Origin: Clostridium sp.
GTDB lineage: Bacteria > Bacillota > Clostridia > Clostridiales > Clostridiaceae
NCBI RefSeq assembly: GCF_029267215.1
Contig: NZ_JARIDH010000081.1
Span: 1-64,000 of the forward strand
DNA length: 64,000 nt
Reading direction: 5' to 3'
How positions within the stretch are numbered: the first letter of the stretch is position 1; every line of letters begins with the position of its first letter. The notes beneath the pieces were generated by a model. That model was given only the letters and a program-made list of their open reading frames with translations. It had not been told where the DNA came from and made no database searches. Of this stretch, positions 29,661 to 38,819 are shown piece by piece. A program made the translations under genes and the position numbers.

Positions 29661-30674
29661 ATGATAGTTGTTTTAAAACCTAAAACCAAGGAAGAGGAGA
29701 TTATTAGATTGATAAATAAAATAGAGGCACTTGGAGTAGAAGCTAAAAATATCTCAGGAAAAGATACATGTGTAATTGGGTTAGTAGGTGATACTAGTAA
29801 AATAGAAACATCTAAGTTAGAAGGAAATAATAATGTAGAAAAAATAATACATGTACAAGAGCCTTTTAAGAAAGCTAATAGATTATTCCATCCAGACAAT
29901 ACAATAGTTGATGTAAGAGGAAATAAGATTGGTGGAAATAAAATTACTTTGATTGCAGGGCCATGCTCTGTTGAGAGTGAGAAGCAGATTACTGAGATTG
30001 CTACTGAAGTTAAAAATTTAGGTGCAGGATTTTTAAGAGGAGGGGCATTTAAACCAAGAACTTCTCCCTATAGTTTCCAAGGTTTAGAACTTGAAGGATT
30101 AGAATTACTTAAAATTGCAAGAGAAAAAACAGGACTTCCTATTGTTACTGAAATAATGTCAACTAGTATGATAGATAAATTTATTGAGGATGTTGATATT
30201 ATACAAGTTGGTGCAAGAAATATGCAAAATTTTGATCTTTTAAAAGAGCTTGGTAAAACAAATAAACCAATTCTTTTAAAAAGAGGATTATCAGCAACAA
30301 TCGAAGAGTTAATAATGTCAGCAGAATACATAATGGCCGGTGGAAATGAGAATATTATTCTTTGTGAAAGAGGAATAAGAACCTTTGAAACATATACTAG
30401 AAATACATTAGATTTAAGCGCAATTCCAGTTATTAAAAAACTAAGTCATTTACCAGTAATAGTTGATCCAAGTCATGCAGCAGGAAAAGCATGGATGGTA
30501 GAACCTTTGTCAAAAGCTGCCATAGCAGTGGGTGCAGATGGATTAATAATAGAGGTTCACAATGACCCTGCTAATGCTTTATGCGATGGGCAGCAGTCTA
30601 TTACGCCTGAAAACTATGGAAATCTTTTGAAGGACTTAAAAAATATAGCTAATGCTATTGGTAGAGAATTATAA
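29661..30674 (+). CDS. aroF: 3-deoxy-7-phosphoheptulonate (DAHP) synthase
   Basis: First committed step of the shikimate pathway: phosphoenolpyruvate plus erythrose-4-phosphate gives DAHP. The 337-residue protein is the type I beta (AroA of Bacillus / KDOPS-like) class with an N-terminal ferredoxin-like extension (1-70) that often mediates feedback control. Motifs are LIAGPCSVES, RGGAFKPRTSPYSFQG, and VDPSHAAGK. No clear ribosome site precedes the ATG at 29661, in contrast to the rest of the cluster. It heads the aro cluster. Confidence 0.95.
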   Translation: MIVVLKPKTKEEEIIRLINKIEALGVEAKNISGKDTCVIGLVGDTSKIETSKLEGNNNVEKIIHVQEPFKKANRLFHPDNTIVDVRGNKIGGNKITLIAGPCSVESEKQITEIATEVKNLGAGFLRGGAFKPRTSPYSFQGLELEGLELLKIAREKTGLPIVTEIMSTSMIDKFIEDVDIIQVGARNMQNFDLLKELGKTNKPILLKRGLSATIEELIMSAEYIMAGGNENIILCERGIRTFETYTRNTLDLSAIPVIKKLSHLPVIVDPSHAAGKAWMVEPLSKAAIAVGADGLIIEVHNDPANALCDGQQSITPENYGNLLKDLKNIANAIGREL

Positions 30675-30721
30675 AATTTTTGAAGATTATTTCTTAGATT
30701 TTAGTCATGGGATTAAATGAG

Positions 30722-30778
30722 TTAAGTCCTTTCTTCTTTTAGGTTGTATTATTTTTAGAAGAAAGGGCTTAAGCTATT
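30722..30778 (+). terminator. Hairpin between aroF and aroB
   Basis: Sixteen-bp stem TTAAGTCCTTTCTTCT / AGAAGAAAGGGCTTAA with a 19-nt loop, followed by GCTATTTTT. It is a weak terminator or attenuator that may lower downstream aro expression. Confidence 0.6.
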
Positions 30779-30803
30779 TTTAAAAGTTTTGGGAGTGAGA
30801 AAA

Positions 30804-31856
30804 ATGAAAGTTTTAAGAGTTAATTTAGATGAGAAAAGTTATGATATAGTTATTCAAAAAGAGTTGAAGGAATATTTTGGAGAATATATAAAAACAGTCT
30901 TTCATGGAAAAAAAGTAGCTATAATAACAGATGACAATTTAAATGACATATATGGAAGTTTCATAAAAGAAAATTTAGAAAATGAGGGGCTTTTGGTTAA
31001 GATTATTTCTCTAAAACCAGGAGAAAAGAGTAAGTCCTTTGATACATTGCCTAGATTATATAATGAACTTCTAGATTTTAAGTTAACAAGAAGTGATTTA
31101 ATAGTAGTCTTTGGTGGAGGCGTTGTAGGTGATTTAGGTGGATTTGTTGCATCAACATTTTTAAGGGGAATAGATTTTATACAAATTCCAACCTCATTAC
31201 TTGCTCAGGTTGATTCAAGTGTTGGAGGAAAGGTCGCAGTTGATTTAGAAAGAGGAAAAAATTTAGTTGGAAGTTTTTATCACCCTAAAATAGTTTTAAT
31301 AGATCCTAATTTATTAGGCACACTTGGTGAGAAATATTTTAATGATGGCCTTGGAGAAGTAATAAAATATGGATGTATAAAAAGCAAAACTTTGTTTGAA
31401 AAGTTAGAAAGTTTTAAAAATAAAGAAGAGCTAAAAGAGAATATAGGAGAAATAATATATGAGTGCTGCAATATAAAAAGAGAAGTTGTTGAAAATGATG
31501 AAAAAGATTTAGGAGAAAGAATGGTTCTAAATTTTGGACACACTTTAGGCCATGCCATAGAACAGCTTTATAACTATGAAACTTATTCACATGGGGAAGC
31601 AGTTGCTATAGGAATGAATATGATAACAAAAATTTCTGAAAGTAAGGGGCTAACTAAAGAAGGAACTTCAAAAAGAATTGAAAACTTATTAAAAAAATAT
31701 GGATTAGAAATAGAGGTTAATCTTAAAGACAGAAGCTTATTAGAGAATGCTATTAAATTAGATAAGAAAAACTTAAATGGAGATTTAAAAGTTATATTGC
31801 TAAAGGATATAGGAGAAAGCTATATACATAACACAACAATAGACTTTTTTAAGTAA
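30804..31856 (+). CDS. aroB: 3-dehydroquinate synthase
   Basis: NAD- and metal-dependent cyclisation of DAHP to 3-dehydroquinate, 350 residues. Visible motifs: [50 protein letters not shown], and the zinc-binding [11 protein letters not shown] and [14 protein letters not shown] 30804 is chosen since GGGAGTGAG at 30791-30799 is its ribosome site. It is second gene of the aro cluster. Confidence 0.97.
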   Translation: MKVLRVNLDEKSYDIVIQKELKEYFGEYIKTVFHGKKVAIITDDNLNDIYGSFIKENLENEGLLVKIISLKPGEKSKSFDTLPRLYNELLDFKLTRSDLIVVFGGGVVGDLGGFVASTFLRGIDFIQIPTSLLAQVDSSVGGKVAVDLERGKNLVGSFYHPKIVLIDPNLLGTLGEKYFNDGLGEVIKYGCIKSKTLFEKLESFKNKEELKENIGEIIYECCNIKREVVENDEKDLGERMVLNFGHTLGHAIEQLYNYETYSHGEAVAIGMNMITKISESKGLTKEGTSKRIENLLKKYGLEIEVNLKDRSLLENAIKLDKKNLNGDLKVILLKDIGESYIHNTTIDFFK

Positions 31857-31863
31857 ATATGTT

Positions 31864-31920
31864 TATTAAGATGGTCATAAAGTTTATCTAAAATCAACAA
31901 TAGTTTAAAATAGAGCCTAA
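31864..31920 (-). repeat. Palindromic intergenic repeat, reverse copy
   Basis: ATTAAGATGGTCATAAAGTTTATCTAAAATCAACAATAGTTTAAAATAGAGCC reads as the reverse of the family, with core ATCTAAAATCAACA and end TTTAAAATAGAGCCTAA. It occupies the aroB-aroA gap. (Key anchors: TTAAGATGGTC and AAAATCAACA.). Confidence 0.72.
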
Positions 31921-32085
31921 ATATATAATTCTAAGTCATGCTTATTAAGATGTGCTTTGGGTTATATATTTAAAATAAAAGATAATTAATAGGTTTAAAT
32001 AAATATTAAGTTTTTAGTGAATAACTAGGTTTATTTGTAAGGAAAAGATGATTTAGAATAGTAAGTTTTAAGGAGGGATTGTAGG

Positions 32086-33507
32086 GTGAAAAAGATTAAG
32101 ATAACTCCTAGTAAAATAGGAGGAGATATTAAAATACCTCCTTCAAAGAGTATGGCACATAGAGCCATTATTTGTGCAGCTTTGAGCAATGGAGAAAGTA
32201 GAATTAGAAATATAGATTTTTCAGATGATATTATTGCAACCTTGGAGGGAATGAAAGCTTTAGGGGCAAAGATTAGAGTTGAAAAAGAGGAACTTATTAT
32301 AAATGGGGAAAATATTTTTAGAGATTCTAAAGAGAAGAAGATTGATTGTAATGAATCAGGTTCTACCTTAAGATTTTTAGTTCCTATTTCTTTAATTAAA
32401 AATAACAAGGTTAATTTTATTGGAAGAGGAAATCTAGGTAAAAGACCTTTAAATACTTATTATGATATATTTGATAAACAGGGAATAAAGTATTCTTATA
32501 AAGAAGGAATCATGGATTTAAAGATAGATGGAGAATTAAATGGGGGAGAGTTTAAGGTTAAGGGAAATATAAGCTCTCAATTTATAAGTGGATTATTATT
32601 TACTCTTCCATTATTAAAAGAGGATTCTAAAATAATTATAACAACTGAAATGGAATCTAAGGGATACATAGATTTAACCTTAAGTATGATGGATAAGTTT
32701 GGTGTTAAGGTTTTAAATAATAATTATAAAGAATTTATTATAAAGGGAAATCAAGAATATAAGCCTAGAGATTATAAGGTTGAGGGAGATTATTCTCAAG
32801 CAGCTTTTTATTTTTCAGCAGGTGCCTTAGGTAATCCTGTTACATGTTTAGACTTAGATTTAAATTCTTATCAGGGAGATAAGGAATGTATTGAAATTTT
32901 AGAGAGAATGGGTTGTGAAGTTTTAATAAATTCTTTTAAGTCAGATAAAGAGGTTTGTGAAAATGAATTTTTAAAAAAAGAAAATATATTATATGGGTGT
33001 AGTTATACAATAAATAATGACTTTATAGATGAAAATACTTCATTAGAAAAAGTTAAAAAAGAGATTACTAATTTAAATGAAATAAAAAGAGAAAAAATAA
33101 AAATTATAGGAAATAATCTTAAAAGCACAGTTATAGATGCATCTCAATGTCCAGATATAATACCAGTATTAACAGTAGTTGCCGCCTTAAGTTCTGGGGA
33201 AACTAGGATTATAAATGGGGAAAGACTTAGAATAAAGGAATGTGATAGATTACATGCTATTAAAACAGAGCTTAATAAATTAGGTGCAAATATAAAAGAA
33301 CTTAAGGATGGATTAATTATAAATGGAGTTAAAGAATTTCATGGAGGAGAGGTTTATAGTCATAAAGATCATAGGATTGCTATGAGCTTAGCTATTGCTT
33401 CAACTAGATGTAATGGAGAGGTTACTATTTATGAACCAGACTGTGTAAAAAAATCATATCCAAGTTTCTGGGAAGATTTTAAGTTTTTAGGTGGTAAGTT
33501 TATTTAG
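32086..33507 (+). CDS. aroA: 3-phosphoshikimate 1-carboxyvinyltransferase (EPSP synthase)
   Basis: Transfers enolpyruvyl from PEP to shikimate-3-phosphate. GTG 32086 is supported by AAGGAGGG at 32070-32077. Motifs: PPSKSMAHRAIICAALS, NESGSTLRFLVP, RIKECDRLHAIKTEL and DHRIAMSLAIAS. At 473 residues it is about 45 longer than most family members. The excess lies at about residues 285-340, between MGCEVLINS and STVIDASQCPDIIPVL, a Lys/Glu/Asn-rich insertion. Substrate-binding residues on both sides are intact, so activity is expected. Confidence 0.95.
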   Translation: MKKIKITPSKIGGDIKIPPSKSMAHRAIICAALSNGESRIRNIDFSDDIIATLEGMKALGAKIRVEKEELIINGENIFRDSKEKKIDCNESGSTLRFLVPISLIKNNKVNFIGRGNLGKRPLNTYYDIFDKQGIKYSYKEGIMDLKIDGELNGGEFKVKGNISSQFISGLLFTLPLLKEDSKIIITTEMESKGYIDLTLSMMDKFGVKVLNNNYKEFIIKGNQEYKPRDYKVEGDYSQAAFYFSAGALGNPVTCLDLDLNSYQGDKECIEILERMGCEVLINSFKSDKEVCENEFLKKENILYGCSYTINNDFIDENTSLEKVKKEITNLNEIKREKIKIIGNNLKSTVIDASQCPDIIPVLTVVAALSSGETRIINGERLRIKECDRLHAIKTELNKLGANIKELKDGLIINGVKEFHGGEVYSHKDHRIAMSLAIASTRCNGEVTIYEPDCVKKSYPSFWEDFKFLGGKFI

Positions 33508-33522
33508 AAAGGTGGAAAGATT

Positions 33523-34599
33523 ATGAGTGGAGTATGGGGGAACAAGATAAAATTATCCATATTTGGTGAGTCTCATGGAGAAGGTATTGGTATTGTGGTT
33601 GATGGAATAGAACCTGGAATAAGTATCAATATGGAGAATATAGAAAAGGATATGGAGAGAAGGGCACCTGGAAGAAATAATTTATCTACTCAGAGAAAAG
33701 AGAAAGATAAGCCAGAGGTTTTAAGTGGAATTTTCAATGGATTTTCAACAGGTGCCCCTATTTCTATGATTATAAGAAATAATGATAATAAATCTAGAGA
33801 TTATTCTAAGATAAAGGATGTAATAAGACCTGGTCATGCTGATTTCCCAGGGTATGTTAGATATAAAGGGTTTAATGATTATAGAGGAGGGGGACATTTT
33901 TCAGGAAGAATTACTGCCCCTTTAGTCTTTGCTGGTGCTTTGGCAAAGGAAATATTAAAGGGGAAAGGAATTTTTGTTGGCTCTCACATTAAACAGGTTG
34001 GAAAAGTTAAGGATTCTTCTTTTGATTATCTTAATTTAAATAAAGATGATTTAGAGAATTTATTAAAAAAAGAACTTCCATTAATAGATGATTCAAAAAT
34101 TGAAGTGGTTAAGGAAGAAATAATTTCACATAAAATGGATGGTGATTCTATTGGAGGAATAGTTGAGTGTGGAGTAGTTGGCTTAAAAGCTGGAATTGGT
34201 AATCCATTTTTTGATTCATTAGAGAGTACAATTTCTCACTTAGCTTTTTCTGTGCCTGCAGTTAAAGGAATAGAGTTTGGAAAGGGTTTTGACTTTGCTA
34301 ATATGAAAGGTTCTGAAGCAAATGATGAATATTATTTAGAAGAGGGAAATATAAAAACATACTCAAACAATAATGGAGGAATAACTGGGGGAATTTCAAA
34401 TGGAATGCCTCTTATATTTAGAGTTGTTATAAAACCAACTCCATCAATTTTAAAGGAGCAGAGAACTGTTAATATAAATAAAATGGAAAATGAAATATTA
34501 AGTGTAAAGGGAAGACATGATCCATGCATAGTTCAAAGAGCATTAGTTGTTATTGAGGCCATCGCAGCACTTTCTATTTTAGAGCTTATAAATTATTAG
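33523..34599 (+). CDS. aroC: Chorismate synthase
   Basis: FMN-dependent elimination of phosphate from EPSP to chorismate, 358 residues. Signatures are FGESHGEGIGIVVDG near the N terminus, RRAPGRNNLSTQRKEKD, YRGGGHFSGRITA, and GRHDPCIVQRA at the C terminus. AAAGGTGG precedes the ATG, 15 nt after aroA. It is transcribed with aroA. Confidence 0.98.
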   Translation: MSGVWGNKIKLSIFGESHGEGIGIVVDGIEPGISINMENIEKDMERRAPGRNNLSTQRKEKDKPEVLSGIFNGFSTGAPISMIIRNNDNKSRDYSKIKDVIRPGHADFPGYVRYKGFNDYRGGGHFSGRITAPLVFAGALAKEILKGKGIFVGSHIKQVGKVKDSSFDYLNLNKDDLENLLKKELPLIDDSKIEVVKEEIISHKMDGDSIGGIVECGVVGLKAGIGNPFFDSLESTISHLAFSVPAVKGIEFGKGFDFANMKGSEANDEYYLEEGNIKTYSNNNGGITGGISNGMPLIFRVVIKPTPSILKEQRTVNINKMENEILSVKGRHDPCIVQRALVVIEAIAALSILELINY

Positions 34600-34629
34600 T
34601 ATTTAAATTTAAAGTTTTGATTTAAGGAA

Positions 34630-34715
34630 ATATTGATTTTAACTATCTTTTACGACCTGCTTAATTTTGCAGAGAGTTTCTATCTAAAATCAAAACTAGT
34701 TTAAAATTTATTAAG
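34630..34715. repeat. Palindromic intergenic repeat with both arms
   Basis: TTGATTTTAACTATC on the left and TTCTATCTAAAATCAA on the right form an inverted pair around ACGACCTGCTTAATTTTGCAG. The right arm continues into AACTAGTTTAAAA. This copy shows best that the element can fold into a cruciform or RNA hairpin. Confidence 0.75.
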
Positions 34716-34734
34716 TAAGGAAAGAGGTGAATTT

Positions 34735-35031
34735 GTGAGTGATAAGTTAATTCAGTGTAGAAATAGAATTGATGAAATAGATAAGGAGCTTATGAAACTT
34801 TTTGAAGAGAGAATGAAGGTTGTTTTAGATGTTGCTCAGTATAAGAAAGAGAATAACATGCCTATTTTTCATAAGGAGAGAGAAAATCAAGTTATAGAAA
34901 AAAATTTAAATAGGATTGAAAATAAAGAATTACTTCCATATGCTGAAGAAATGTTACATATATTGATGGATATAAGTAAAAAGTATCAGCATAATAAGAT
35001 TAAAATTATGGAAAATACTTTAGATAAATAA
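34735..35031 (+). CDS. Chorismate mutase (AroQ class, monofunctional)
   Basis: Small all-helical chorismate mutase, 98 residues, converting chorismate to prephenate. It begins CRNRIDEIDKELMKLFEERM, with the conserved Arg and Lys (VAQYKKEN) of the active site, and HKERENQVI. GTG 34735 is used with GAGGTGA upstream. No prephenate dehydratase or dehydrogenase domain is fused. It lies between aroC and aroE, so prephenate-consuming genes must be elsewhere or absent. Confidence 0.88.
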   Translation: MSDKLIQCRNRIDEIDKELMKLFEERMKVVLDVAQYKKENNMPIFHKERENQVIEKNLNRIENKELLPYAEEMLHILMDISKKYQHNKIKIMENTLDK

Positions 35032-35084
35032 AGAATAGATTTAGAAAAAGAAGTTACATAAATTTTTTAATAGTTAAAAGGAAA

Positions 35085-35112
35085 AGACACTTAGCTAAAA
35101 AGCTAAGTGTCT
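35085..35112. other. Perfect hairpin after chorismate mutase gene
   Basis: AGACACTTAGCT / AGCTAAGTGTCT, 12-bp perfect stem with AAAA loop. There is no T tract on the plus strand (CAAATG follows), so termination here is uncertain; on the minus strand the flank is T-rich. Confidence 0.65.
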
Positions 35113-35288
35113 CAAATGAATTTGTGTATTTAATTATATTTAAACAATAAAACTTAAAATAATTATTAATCTTTTGACAGGGGATGTTAAAAGATTAGTT
35201 AGGTCAATTAATTTATAAGTTTTGCCTATTAATTAAAACATAGAAATATGAAAAAATTATGGATTTTTATTTTTAGAGGTGTAAAAAT

Positions 35289-36104
35289 ATGAAGATTTTT
35301 GGGTTAATTGGAGAAAAATTAGGACATAGCATGTCACCTTATATACATAATAAGATTTTTAATCATAATAAAATAAATGGAGTTTATAATTTATTTTCTG
35401 TAAGTCAAAAAAATAAAAATAATATAGTTGAAAGTTTAAAAAACTTAGGTATAAGTGGATGTAATGTTACTATTCCATATAAGGAAGTTGTAATGGAACA
35501 ATTAGATTTTATTTCAGAAGAGGCAAAAAAAATTGGATCAGTAAATACAATATTGCTTAGTGATGGAAAAGCTTATGGATATAATACTGATTATTATGGA
35601 TTTGGAAAAATGTTAGAGAGAAAAGATGTAAAAACACATGGAAATAGCTTTTTTGTATTAGGAGCAGGGGGAGCTTCTAGAAGTGTTTTAAAATACTTAG
35701 AAGATAATGGAGCAAAAAAAATAGTATTAGTATCTAGAGATAAGGAAAAAGCTAAAAGAAGATTTAAAAATTTCAATGTTGATTTTATGGGTTATGATGA
35801 ATTAAATAGTATTGAAAAAGAATTTGCAATTATTAATACAACACCTTGTGGAATGTATCCTAATGTTGATACAATGGCTATTTCAAGAGAGGTTTTGAAA
35901 AAATTTAATGTGGCAATAGACATTGTATATAATCCACTAGAAACAAAGTTTTTAAAGAATGGAAAAGAATTAGGTCTTAAAACTGTTAATGGGTTATTTA
36001 TGCTTGTTGGGCAAGGAGTAAAGGCCAATGAAATATGGAATGGAATAAAAGTTGAAAAGTCAACAGAGGAAGAAATATATAATGAATTAAAAAAGAGATT
36101 TTAA
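35289..36104 (+). CDS. aroE: Shikimate dehydrogenase
   Basis: NADPH-dependent reduction of 3-dehydroshikimate, 271 residues. Motifs: GEKLGHSMSPYIHN (substrate Ser pair), CNVTIPYKEVV with the catalytic Lys, NTDYYGF with the catalytic Asp, the Rossmann LGAGGASRSVL, and GLFMLVGQG near the C terminus. GAGGTG precedes the ATG. The gene lies in the aro cluster but after a 257-base gap, so it may have its own promoter. Confidence 0.97.
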   Translation: MKIFGLIGEKLGHSMSPYIHNKIFNHNKINGVYNLFSVSQKNKNNIVESLKNLGISGCNVTIPYKEVVMEQLDFISEEAKKIGSVNTILLSDGKAYGYNTDYYGFGKMLERKDVKTHGNSFFVLGAGGASRSVLKYLEDNGAKKIVLVSRDKEKAKRRFKNFNVDFMGYDELNSIEKEFAIINTTPCGMYPNVDTMAISREVLKKFNVAIDIVYNPLETKFLKNGKELGLKTVNGLFMLVGQGVKANEIWNGIKVEKSTEEEIYNELKKRF

Positions 36105-36113
36105 TTAATAGCT

Positions 36114-36210
36114 TTGTTTTAAACAAGTGTTGATTTTAGATAGAATTTTACGCCCCTCTTAATAAGCAGTTTAAATTTTCATTCTCTTAAAATAGAACCT
36201 AATTAATAAG
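36114..36210 (+). repeat. Palindromic intergenic repeat, long forward copy
   Basis: TTTGTTTTAAACAAGTGTTGATTTTAGATAGAA opens the element, CTCTTAATAAGCAGTTTAAA is the middle, and CTTAAAATAGAACCTAA the far end. It fills the aroE-aroK gap. Anchors are GTGTTGATTTTAGATAGAA and CTTAATAAG. Confidence 0.78.
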
Positions 36211-36247
36211 ATAATATAAAATATATGGAAAATAGGAGTTGTTAGAT

Positions 36248-36766
36248 ATGAAGAAAAAAGGTGTGCTTTTAATTGGAATGCCAGGAGCTGGCAAAACAAC
36301 TGTGGGAAGAATTCTTGCTAAGGCTTTAGGAATGAATTTTGTTGATATAGATGAGTTTATAGAAAAAAGTACAGGAAAAGAGATTAAGGAAATTTTTTCT
36401 CAGGGAGAAGAGGGGTTTAGAGATCTTGAAAGTAAGAGTTGTGAGCTTTTATCTGGGTTAAAAAATGTTGTTATATCTTCTGGTGGTGGAGTGGTTAAAA
36501 GAGAAGAAAACATTGAATACTTTAATGAATTCATAAAGGTTTTCTTAAATAGACCATTAGATTTAATAATGGAGGATATAAACACAGAAACTAGACCTCT
36601 TTTATGGGCTGGAAAAGAGAGACTTACTAATTTGTTTAGAGAGAGAATTGATTTATATAAAAAGTATTGTGATATAGAAGTTATAAATGATGGTTCTATT
36701 GAAGAAGTTGTAAAAAATATTGCATATGAAATAAAAATTTTTTCAGAAAAAAATAATAATATGTAA
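36248..36766 (+). CDS. aroK: Shikimate kinase
   Basis: Phosphorylates shikimate at the 3-hydroxyl, 172 residues. The P-loop is GMPGAGKTTVGR; further signatures are FVDIDEFIEKSTG (substrate Asp), EEGFRDLESKSC (substrate Arg), SSGGGVV, and the lid RPLLWAG. ATG 36248 follows AGGAG at 36234-36238; the TTG at 36239 is too close to that site. A short 28-nt gap leads to aroQ. Confidence 0.96.
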   Translation: MKKKGVLLIGMPGAGKTTVGRILAKALGMNFVDIDEFIEKSTGKEIKEIFSQGEEGFRDLESKSCELLSGLKNVVISSGGGVVKREENIEYFNEFIKVFLNRPLDLIMEDINTETRPLLWAGKERLTNLFRERIDLYKKYCDIEVINDGSIEEVVKNIAYEIKIFSEKNNNM

Positions 36767-36860
36767 TTTAAGAAAGCTATTTAAATGGAAGGATGTGAGG
36801 GATAGTAAACATTCAAATTATATTTTAAAAATATTATTTAAATGTTTAACTAATAATACT

Positions 36861-37292
36861 ATGAAAATAATGGTTATAAATGGACCAAATTTAAATCTTT
36901 TAGGAATAAGAGAAAAAAATATATATGGGGCAAAAGACTTTAATTATATTATTAATTATATAGAAGAAGAGGGGAGAAAGTTAGGTTTAGAAATTGATTG
37001 TTTTCAAAGCAATATAGAAGGAGAAATAATTAATTTTATTCATAAGGCATATTTTGAAAAGTATGATGGAATTATAATAAATCCAGGGGCATACACTCAC
37101 TATAGCATAGCAATTTATGATGCTTTAAAAGGTGTTGAAATTCCAACTGTTGAAGTGCATTTAAGCAATATCCATAAGAGAGAAGAATTTAGACATAAGT
37201 CAGTTACAGCAGCTGCTTGTATAGGACAAATAAGTGGATTTGGTGAGTATGGATATATAATGGGATTAAATGCATTGATTAATCATTTATAA
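36861..37292 (+). CDS. aroQ: 3-dehydroquinate dehydratase, type II
   Basis: Dodecameric type II dehydroquinase, 143 residues from ATG 36861, starting MKIMVINGPNLNLLGIREK, with catalytic Tyr in IYG, NPGAYTHYS, and VEVHLSNIHKREEFRHKS. The start at 36861 agrees with the family, but no ribosome site precedes it. An in-frame GTG at 36795 with GGAAGGAT directly upstream would add 22 residues (MRDSKHSNYILK...). Which start is used is unclear. It is the last gene of the aro cluster. Confidence 0.93.
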   Translation: MKIMVINGPNLNLLGIREKNIYGAKDFNYIINYIEEEGRKLGLEIDCFQSNIEGEIINFIHKAYFEKYDGIIINPGAYTHYSIAIYDALKGVEIPTVEVHLSNIHKREEFRHKSVTAAACIGQISGFGEYGYIMGLNALINHL

Positions 37293-37318
37293 TTAATATT
37301 TTGATGAAATATCAAATA

Positions 37319-37367
37319 TAATAAAAACTTCTCTCTTTAAATAAACTATTTTTTAAAGAGAGAAGTT
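37319..37367 (-). terminator. Convergent terminator after aroQ and the Mga-like gene
   Basis: Perfect 16-bp stem AACTTCTCTCTTTAAA / TTTAAAGAGAGAAGTT with a 10-nt loop. The T tract is on the minus strand, so it mainly ends the Mga-like gene; it can also stop aro transcripts less well. Confidence 0.85.
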
Positions 37368-37370
37368 AAG

Positions 37371-38819
37371 TCAATTAAAATTTAAATTTTTTAACTTTTC
37401 CTTTTCTATATTATTTAAAACCTTAATTAGGTTATATAGGTCATATTTGACTCCTAAATATGTAAATTTAAAAATCTTAGTTGAAATACTACATGGAAGT
37501 ACATCATCAATATTTGACACTATTAAATCATATTCATTTAAATTCTTCTCAGAAAAAATTTCAGTTTGGACATTAAATTTTTTAATTAAGATGCTATTGA
37601 AATCCTTAAGTAGAATTTTTAGTATGGAACTTTCTGTTTTAGATAAAATACCTATTTTTATTGTGTATTTACTTTCTTCATTTATGTAAGATAAATTTAA
37701 TACCATTAATAATTTAAAATATTTGAAATTTAAATTATTTAATGGAAAACATGATTTTATTTCTTTAAATAAATAAAGTATAAATTGTTCTTTTAAAAAG
37801 CTTAAATGGTTATTTAAATAAAAATTCTTAGTGTTTTGATCAATAGAATAAAACACTCCTTTAAAGTAAAATTTTTTATTGCAATAAGACAAAATATTAC
37901 TTTTAATAACATTATCGAATTCAAAATCTTTATTTGAAAATAAAGACTTCATTTTTAATAAAATAAATTTATGTAAATCAAAAGGAAGTGTTGTATTTAT
38001 TTTATTTTCAATTTCTAAAATACCAAAAGTTTTTAAAAAGCACATAGTTGCATAAGCTAAATATTTTTTATTGTCTGGAAATTTTGAATAAAATAATTCA
38101 AGATCTTTGAAAATTGTGTCATTTTTAAATTTATCTAAATTTTCTTTAGTAAAACTATCTGAAAAATTTTCTTTAATAAATTTATATCTTTGCTTTATAA
38201 TAATTTTTGACCAAACACAAAGACTTAATTTTTGAGTATAATCAAATTCTATAGAAGAAGATTCTTCTAAAAATTTTACAATATCTTTATCATAAAAATT
38301 TTGCATATCCTCTTTTTTTGTCCTAACATTTATAAATAAAGAATGATAAAAATATGCATTTTGAAGAGGTGAACCAATTAACTCAAATTTTTTTATTGTT
38401 AAATCAAATGAACTTAATAGTTTGTTACATTCATTAATTTTTCTATTAAGAGTTGATAAGCTTATATTTAAAGCATCACATAATTTAAAACTAGTTAGAT
38501 TTTTGTTTTGGTAAAGAATACATAGTAATTGATACTTTAATGAATTTTCTATATATATAGAAACAAAATTATCTAAGCTTATATTATTAATATATTTTAA
38601 AAGTATATTTTCATTATTTACATAAATATGAACATCATTATTATAGTGATTTAAAAACATTAAATTTATATTTTTTATGTAAACTTTTAATGTTGGAAAA
38701 GAAATTTTAAGCTCTTCACAAAGCTTGTATTTTGAAAAGACACCATTATTAATATAGAGCTTTTTCAAAATTTCAATTTCAATTTTTTCTGATGATTCAA
38801 GTAAATTTTCTTTAAACAT
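37371..38819 (-). CDS. Mga/AtxA-like helix-turn-helix regulator
   Basis: Protein of about 482 residues with two N-terminal helix-turn-helix regions: residues about 12-60 (VFSKYKLCEELKISFPTLK) and about 95-140 (LTSFKLCDALNISLSTLNR). A long helical middle part resembles PTS-regulation domains, and a C-terminal segment is EIIB-like. This is the layout of the Mga/AtxA virulence regulators. The start at 38819 has GGAGAG upstream; the 38831 ATG overlaps that site. It is strongly AT-rich with many Asn/Lys/Phe codons. Targets are unknown; the neighbouring two-component system and surface protein are plausible. Confidence 0.72.
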   Translation of the reverse strand: MFKENLLESSEKIEIEILKKLYINNGVFSKYKLCEELKISFPTLKVYIKNINLMFLNHYNNDVHIYVNNENILLKYINNISLDNFVSIYIENSLKYQLLCILYQNKNLTSFKLCDALNISLSTLNRKINECNKLLSSFDLTIKKFELIGSPLQNAYFYHSLFINVRTKKEDMQNFYDKDIVKFLEESSSIEFDYTQKLSLCVWSKIIIKQRYKFIKENFSDSFTKENLDKFKNDTIFKDLELFYSKFPDNKKYLAYATMCFLKTFGILEIENKINTTLPFDLHKFILLKMKSLFSNKDFEFDNVIKSNILSYCNKKFYFKGVFYSIDQNTKNFYLNNHLSFLKEQFILYLFKEIKSCFPLNNLNFKYFKLLMVLNLSYINEESKYTIKIGILSKTESSILKILLKDFNSILIKKFNVQTEIFSEKNLNEYDLIVSNIDDVLPCSISTKIFKFTYLGVKYDLYNLIKVLNNIEKEKLKNLNFN

